Assembly: GCA_000611775.1 (NCBI GenBank)
Contig: KK106982.1
Span: 4,065,323 to 4,098,023, forward strand
Length of the DNA stretch: 32,701 bases
Source of the DNA: Umbilicaria muhlenbergii
Lineage: Eukaryota > Ascomycota > Lecanoromycetes > Umbilicariales > Umbilicariaceae
Direction of reading: 5' to 3'
In this document: positions 29,062 through 32,701 of the stretch, in pieces
Numbering within the stretch: the first letter of the stretch is position 1
Layout of the letters: the number at the start of each line of letters is the position of its first letter
The notes under the pieces: model-generated
Database searches by the model: none
What the model was told of the DNA's origin: nothing
Seen by the model: only the letters and a program-made list of their open reading frames with translations
Program-made: the position numbers and the translations under genes

Positions 29062-31715
29062 CCCAAATCCTTCATATTGTACGCCTTTTGAAGCTCCGTT
29101 TTAACTTCCGTAATTGCTTTCATTTCCTTCGAGAAAATGAGCAAATCGTCGACATAGAGGGCAATAATTACCCCTGAATTCTCATTTAGAAAAACGGAAT
29201 TGTCTCCGGACAGTCTGACAAACCCTAGGCCATGTAGGGTGGCTCAGAAGGTGTTGTTCCAAACTCATCCAGACTGCTTTAGGCCATATAACCCCTTGAT
29301 TAGGCGGCAGGCCATTTTCTTAGACCCCTTGTATGACAACCCCTCTGGGAGTTCCATATATATTTCCTCTTTGAGCTCGCCGGCGAGGTATGCGCTAACG
29401 ACGTCCATTTGGTGTATATGCATGTCTTCGTACGCTGCAATAGCCAGAAGCATGTGTAGTGAGTTGAAACGTAGGGTTGAGGCAAAGGTTTCTTCGTAGT
29501 TGATCCCATATTGTTGGGAAAATCCTCTGGCGACTAGCCTGGCTTTGAAGCGCTCGATAAGGCCACTGGAAGTGTATTTAACCTTGAATACTCATTTAGA
29601 AGTGATTGATTGACGCCCTTTAGGCAGTTCAATCAATTCCCATGTCCTGTTTGCTGTCAAAGAATTTAACTCTTCTTCTATGGCTTGTAACCATTGACGC
29701 CGGTAGGTAGGGCTCCGGACAGCCTCCTTGTACGTAGAAGGCTCATGTATATGCCCCTGCACTGCCATATTAGCATAGCGAGGGTTTGGTTTTGTTATTC
29801 AGCCAGATTGAGTAGTGTATGGCACTGAGGCCTGCTGCCGCGGCGGCCCCAAATTCTGCTCCAGAATTTCAGTGGCTGGTCCAGGGGTCAAGTGTATGGT
29901 TCCAGAGGCTTCTTCAGAGCCAGAAGAACCTTCCTCATTATCCTCAGCTTGTTCCAGTTGCATATCATTGTCGTTCAAATTTTCTTTGAAATTTTCAGTT
30001 TGATTTTCGGGCCCCTGAGTCGACGTCAGAGGCTCCGATAAATCCACCACTGCTCCAGGGCCTTCAGGGCTTGGAGACATTGCTCCCTCACTTTCAGTGC
30101 GCCTCTGAGCAAGTTCCTGTGGCGTTAAAACCACTGAGTAATCGTCGTCGTCTGTATATGGGTCCATGAAGTCCCCATTTGCTTTGAAACGTTCTGGATT
30201 TTCCAGTAGGCTTCCACCTTTCTCTCCCTTGAGGAACAAAACGTGCGTATGTATTTCCACCTGCTTTTTCGCTTGGTTCCAGACCCGAAATTGCTGGTTG
30301 CTCTTACAATAACCCACGAAAACCCCTTTATAAGACGTGTTTTCGAGTTTCGCCCGTTTTTCCTTCAGTATATGGCAATGAACAACACACCCGAATGGGC
30401 GTAGGTGTTCAACGGAGGGTTTAAACCCCTTATATAATTAGTATGGAGTCCTTCCTCCATGGTCGTCTCCTAAAGGAAGGAGATTCTTTAGGTAGCAGGC
30501 GGTTTTGGCGACTTCACCCCAAAATTTAGTTGGCAATTGAGCGTCGTAAAGCATGCATCTAGTTGCTTCCGTAATCATATGATTTAGGCGTTCAGAGACG
30601 CCGTTCTGCTCAGGAGTGTAGGTGGTGGTAAATTTGAATTCCACCCCCTCTGGCCCACATATGCTTGCCAATTTCATATATTCTCCGCCATTGTCAGCCC
30701 GTACAACCTCCAATTTCTCGCCGGTTTCTTTCTCAGCTTTCGTCTTACAAGTCTAAAATATTTCGTAGATATCCATCTTCTTTGCCATTAAGAAAATATC
30801 AGAATATCGGGCAAATTCGTCCGTAAAGGTAACAAAATACTGGTTTACACCTAGAGTATTGACACGGTAGGCTCCACAAATGTCTGAATAGACTCATTGC
30901 AGGAGTTTTGTAGACATTGGCTTTGACTCCTTGGCCTGTACCCGTATCATCTTGCTATGCAAGCATGTCGAGCAGGCTTTCTCCGCCTCGTTAGGGCGTA
31001 ATTCGCGGGTTATACCCTCCACACACGGCTTGAGGCGTTGCATACGGCTTGCCCCAGCATGGCCAAACCTCCGATGCCACTTCCAGTAGTCGGATTGGGC
31101 CTGTGTGGAAAAATTGGAATTTTCGGGGGTTTCAGGGGTAATGTGCCCTAAACCCGTTTTTGGATAGGGGGTGGCGGAACTGGCAATCATGCTGCCTGGT
31201 ACTGCTCCCACTAGCTCTGGAGTGAGCCCTGGCGTAGGTGATCCTCCCCCTGCTGTCGCTGGGGCTGCCAGGCTGCTCATCAATTTTTGGTAGGCTTGGA
31301 CCTTAAAGGCCACTTTTGCGCTCGTCGACTTGACAACATAGACCGAACCGTGTTGGTTTGCTGTGGCCACGACGCTTCCATTATGCTTAAAAACAACGTT
31401 TTTAAGCCCAAATTCAACTGTTATTCCGTGCTTGCTTGCTGCCCCAATTGACAGCAAATTTCCATCCAATTCGGGGACATAGAGGACGTCATTTAGGGTG
31501 AGTTTTCTCCCTTCAAAATCAACTTCCACCTTGCCCATACCAGCTGCTTTTATCGAGTGCCCATTGGCTAAGCAGACTTCCGTGTAATAGTTCTGAATTT
31601 CGACAAAAATTGCTCAATTCGGAGTCATGTGGTGGCTCGCTCCGGAGTCCACAATCCAGCAGTCGGGGGTTAGTTCTAGGTTGGCTAGGGCTTCCATAGC
31701 CACTGCCTTTCATGC
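29062..31715 (-). pseudogene. Copia pol fragment: protease, integrase, N-terminal reverse transcriptase
   Basis: Protease DSGASHHM is intact (DSG codons 31649-31641). The pre-integrase region has WHRRFGHAG and CSTCLHSKM (about 31090-30950). The integrase core has VRADNGGEYM (catalytic Asp codon at 30695) and, about 33 residues on, NGVSERLNHM (likely catalytic Glu). A Glu/Ser/Pro-rich linker is at 30230-29810. Reverse transcriptase includes a segment with INYEETFA and LLAIAAYEDMHIHQMD (about 29500-29400), GLYGLKQSG (about 29290-29265) and the YVDD box at 29157-29146. About seven stops remain (for example near 31613, 30896, 30757, 30438, 29812 and 29245), several of them TGA or TAG. Pol is not expressed as one protein, but its catalytic motifs are preserved, unlike copy 2. 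Confidence 0.88.
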
Positions 31716-32624
31716 TCATCCATCTGAGTTGGACTCGTTGTCCTGGCTAGTCGGATCTTTCAAATTTTTCGAATCTTCCGCCGGCCCCGGATTTTCGTTG
31801 GCTTGCCGTGCATTTGCCTTGAACTTTGGCGGTGGTTTAACTCCGTTAGGAGGTAGTTCTTCCCCGTCTTTCATCTTCAAAGCGTAGCAATCGGAGGCGA
31901 AATGCCCCCTTTTCTGGCACTGAAAACATGTTTTTCCTGCCTTGCCGTCTTTGCCTTTGCTTCCTGCTTGGGCTGCGTTTGCGGTGGCATTATTAGTTGA
32001 TTTATTATTCAACGCTTCTTCCATTTCTCGCTCCTTCAATTGGCGTAGAACAGTCTTGATTTCAGGGTTCATGATTTTGTTGTTTATTTGAAATACAACT
32101 GAGCTGTAAGGCTCCTCCTTTAGGGAGCCAAGGAACACTTCCTGAACCATGTCATCATCAATGAGCGCCTTTGGTTTAAGCACCATAATCTCCGCCTGAA
32201 TTTTCTTCAAGGCGTGATAAGCCTGCTCCGCCGTCTCCTTCAGTCCTTGCTTGTAATTGACGAATGCCCTAAGCTGTGACTGGTAGTACGACTTGCCCTT
32301 AGGCTTCTTGATGTTCTCAAGGCGGTCCCAAAGCTCCTTTGCTGTCTCCAGTTTGTAGAACGTTCCGTCCTCCTGGGAGCAAAGTGACAATATGTTGTTC
32401 CAGGCCTTCCTATCAGTCCTTCTCCACTTCTTATACTCCTCAATGAGAGGCTTCAATGTCTTCTCATCTGAACCCTTCTTCCCCTCTGACGCAGCGTCAG
32501 TCCCGTCTATGACGTCCCAGTAGCCTCGTGCTTTCAAATAACCCCTTGTTCTCCCTGCCCATTGGGCGTAGTTCGTCTCATTGAGTTTGACTAGGCCTGA
32601 GGCCTTCAGAGACTCGTATTCCAT
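31716..32624 (-). CDS. Copia Gag, open frame of 302 aa
   Basis: ATG at 32624 begins MEYESLKASGLVKLNETNYA; the body has WDVIDGTDAASEGKKG, LWDRLENIKKPKGKSYYQSQ and FVNYKQGLKETAEQAYHAL (the UBN2/retrotran_gag-like core of copia Gag), followed by the nucleic-acid-binding CCHC knuckle CFQCQKRGHFASDC at about residue 232. The frame ends at a TGA just before the protease, with a second TGA two codons on; copia Gag is normally joined to Pol in one frame, so these are probably mutational. Copy 2 has the same region broken by stops. Structural capsid role inferred from family. Confidence 0.8.
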   Translation of the reverse strand: MEYESLKASGLVKLNETNYAQWAGRTRGYLKARGYWDVIDGTDAASEGKKGSDEKTLKPLIEEYKKWRRTDRKAWNNILSLCSQEDGTFYKLETAKELWDRLENIKKPKGKSYYQSQLRAFVNYKQGLKETAEQAYHALKKIQAEIMVLKPKALIDDDMVQEVFLGSLKEEPYSSVVFQINNKIMNPEIKTVLRQLKEREMEEALNNKSTNNATANAAQAGSKGKDGKAGKTCFQCQKRGHFASDCYALKMKDGEELPPNGVKPPPKFKANARQANENPGPAEDSKNLKDPTSQDNESNSDG

Positions 32625-32701
32625 GCTCTTTTAGGGCCGTGTGACTGCCTTCTGCGTACGCGGCGGCGTGGATAACGACTCAGGGGTGTGGGTATTTATT
32701 C
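32625..32701 (-). other. Copia leader of copy 3 (cut by window edge)
   Basis: About 90% identical to 27044-27120 of copy 2, including GTGTGACTGCCTTCTGCGTA. The LTR and primer-binding site should lie just outside the window. Confidence 0.75.

Larger units (their letters stand above)
29062..32701 (-). mobile_element. Ty1/copia retrotransposon, lightly mutated copy, truncated in RT
   Basis: Matches 23.48-27.1 kb of copy 2 colinearly. Homology starts at about 29062, just after the YVDD part of reverse transcriptase, so the RT C-terminus, RNase H and 3' LTR are missing. The 5' leader continues past the right edge of the window. Confidence 0.85.

Overview
The window looks like a repeat-dominated, gene-poor region of a filamentous ascomycete (Pezizomycotina) chromosome. 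The evidence is two host genes with 41-59 nt GT-AG introns of fungal type, fungal-style Ty1/copia, Ty3/gypsy and Mutator-like (MULE) elements, and several repeat copies heavily mutated by C-to-T transitions. The species cannot be named from the sequence.

Layout: (1) 1-2908 holds the right end of a hAT-like non-autonomous element, a decayed copia gag/protease fragment, a copia LTR with primer-binding site, and the start of gag. (2) 2909-6573 holds the left end of the same hAT-like element type, a 37-bp minisatellite and 2.8 kb of AT-rich, hypermutated DNA. (3) 6582-6885 is the left end of a second hAT-like family. (4) 6886-12347 is a head-to-head pair of MULEs whose outer 1.68 kb are near-identical inverted copies. 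(5) 12348-16268 is the only clearly genic island: a Cps1-like family-2 glycosyltransferase (+, four exons, 421 aa) and a CmcJ/AsaB-like oxygenase (-, five exons, 312 aa), convergent with 44 bp between stop codons. (6) 16277-17566 is a complete hAT-like non-autonomous element with a perfect 8-bp target duplication and 37 perfect copies of a 13-bp repeat. (7) 17915-22289 holds an unidentified coiled-coil relic, a gypsy protease relic and 0.41-kb inverted repeats ending at an assembly gap. (8) 22557-32701 carries two copia copies on the minus strand, one heavily and one lightly mutated, separated by about 1.4 kb of unidentified DNA.

The host genes appear intact. Everything else is transposon-derived or unassigned, and no complete retroelement or transposase frame survives. 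The main points of interest are: a hypermutation pattern that spares CpA (unlike classical RIP); a minisatellite family shared by two hAT-like TIR families; a copia element that is circularly permuted about an internal hAT insertion; and the MULE palindrome, which has sharp identity boundaries. I found no evidence of a novel enzymatic system; the novelty is in repeat architecture and mutation pattern.
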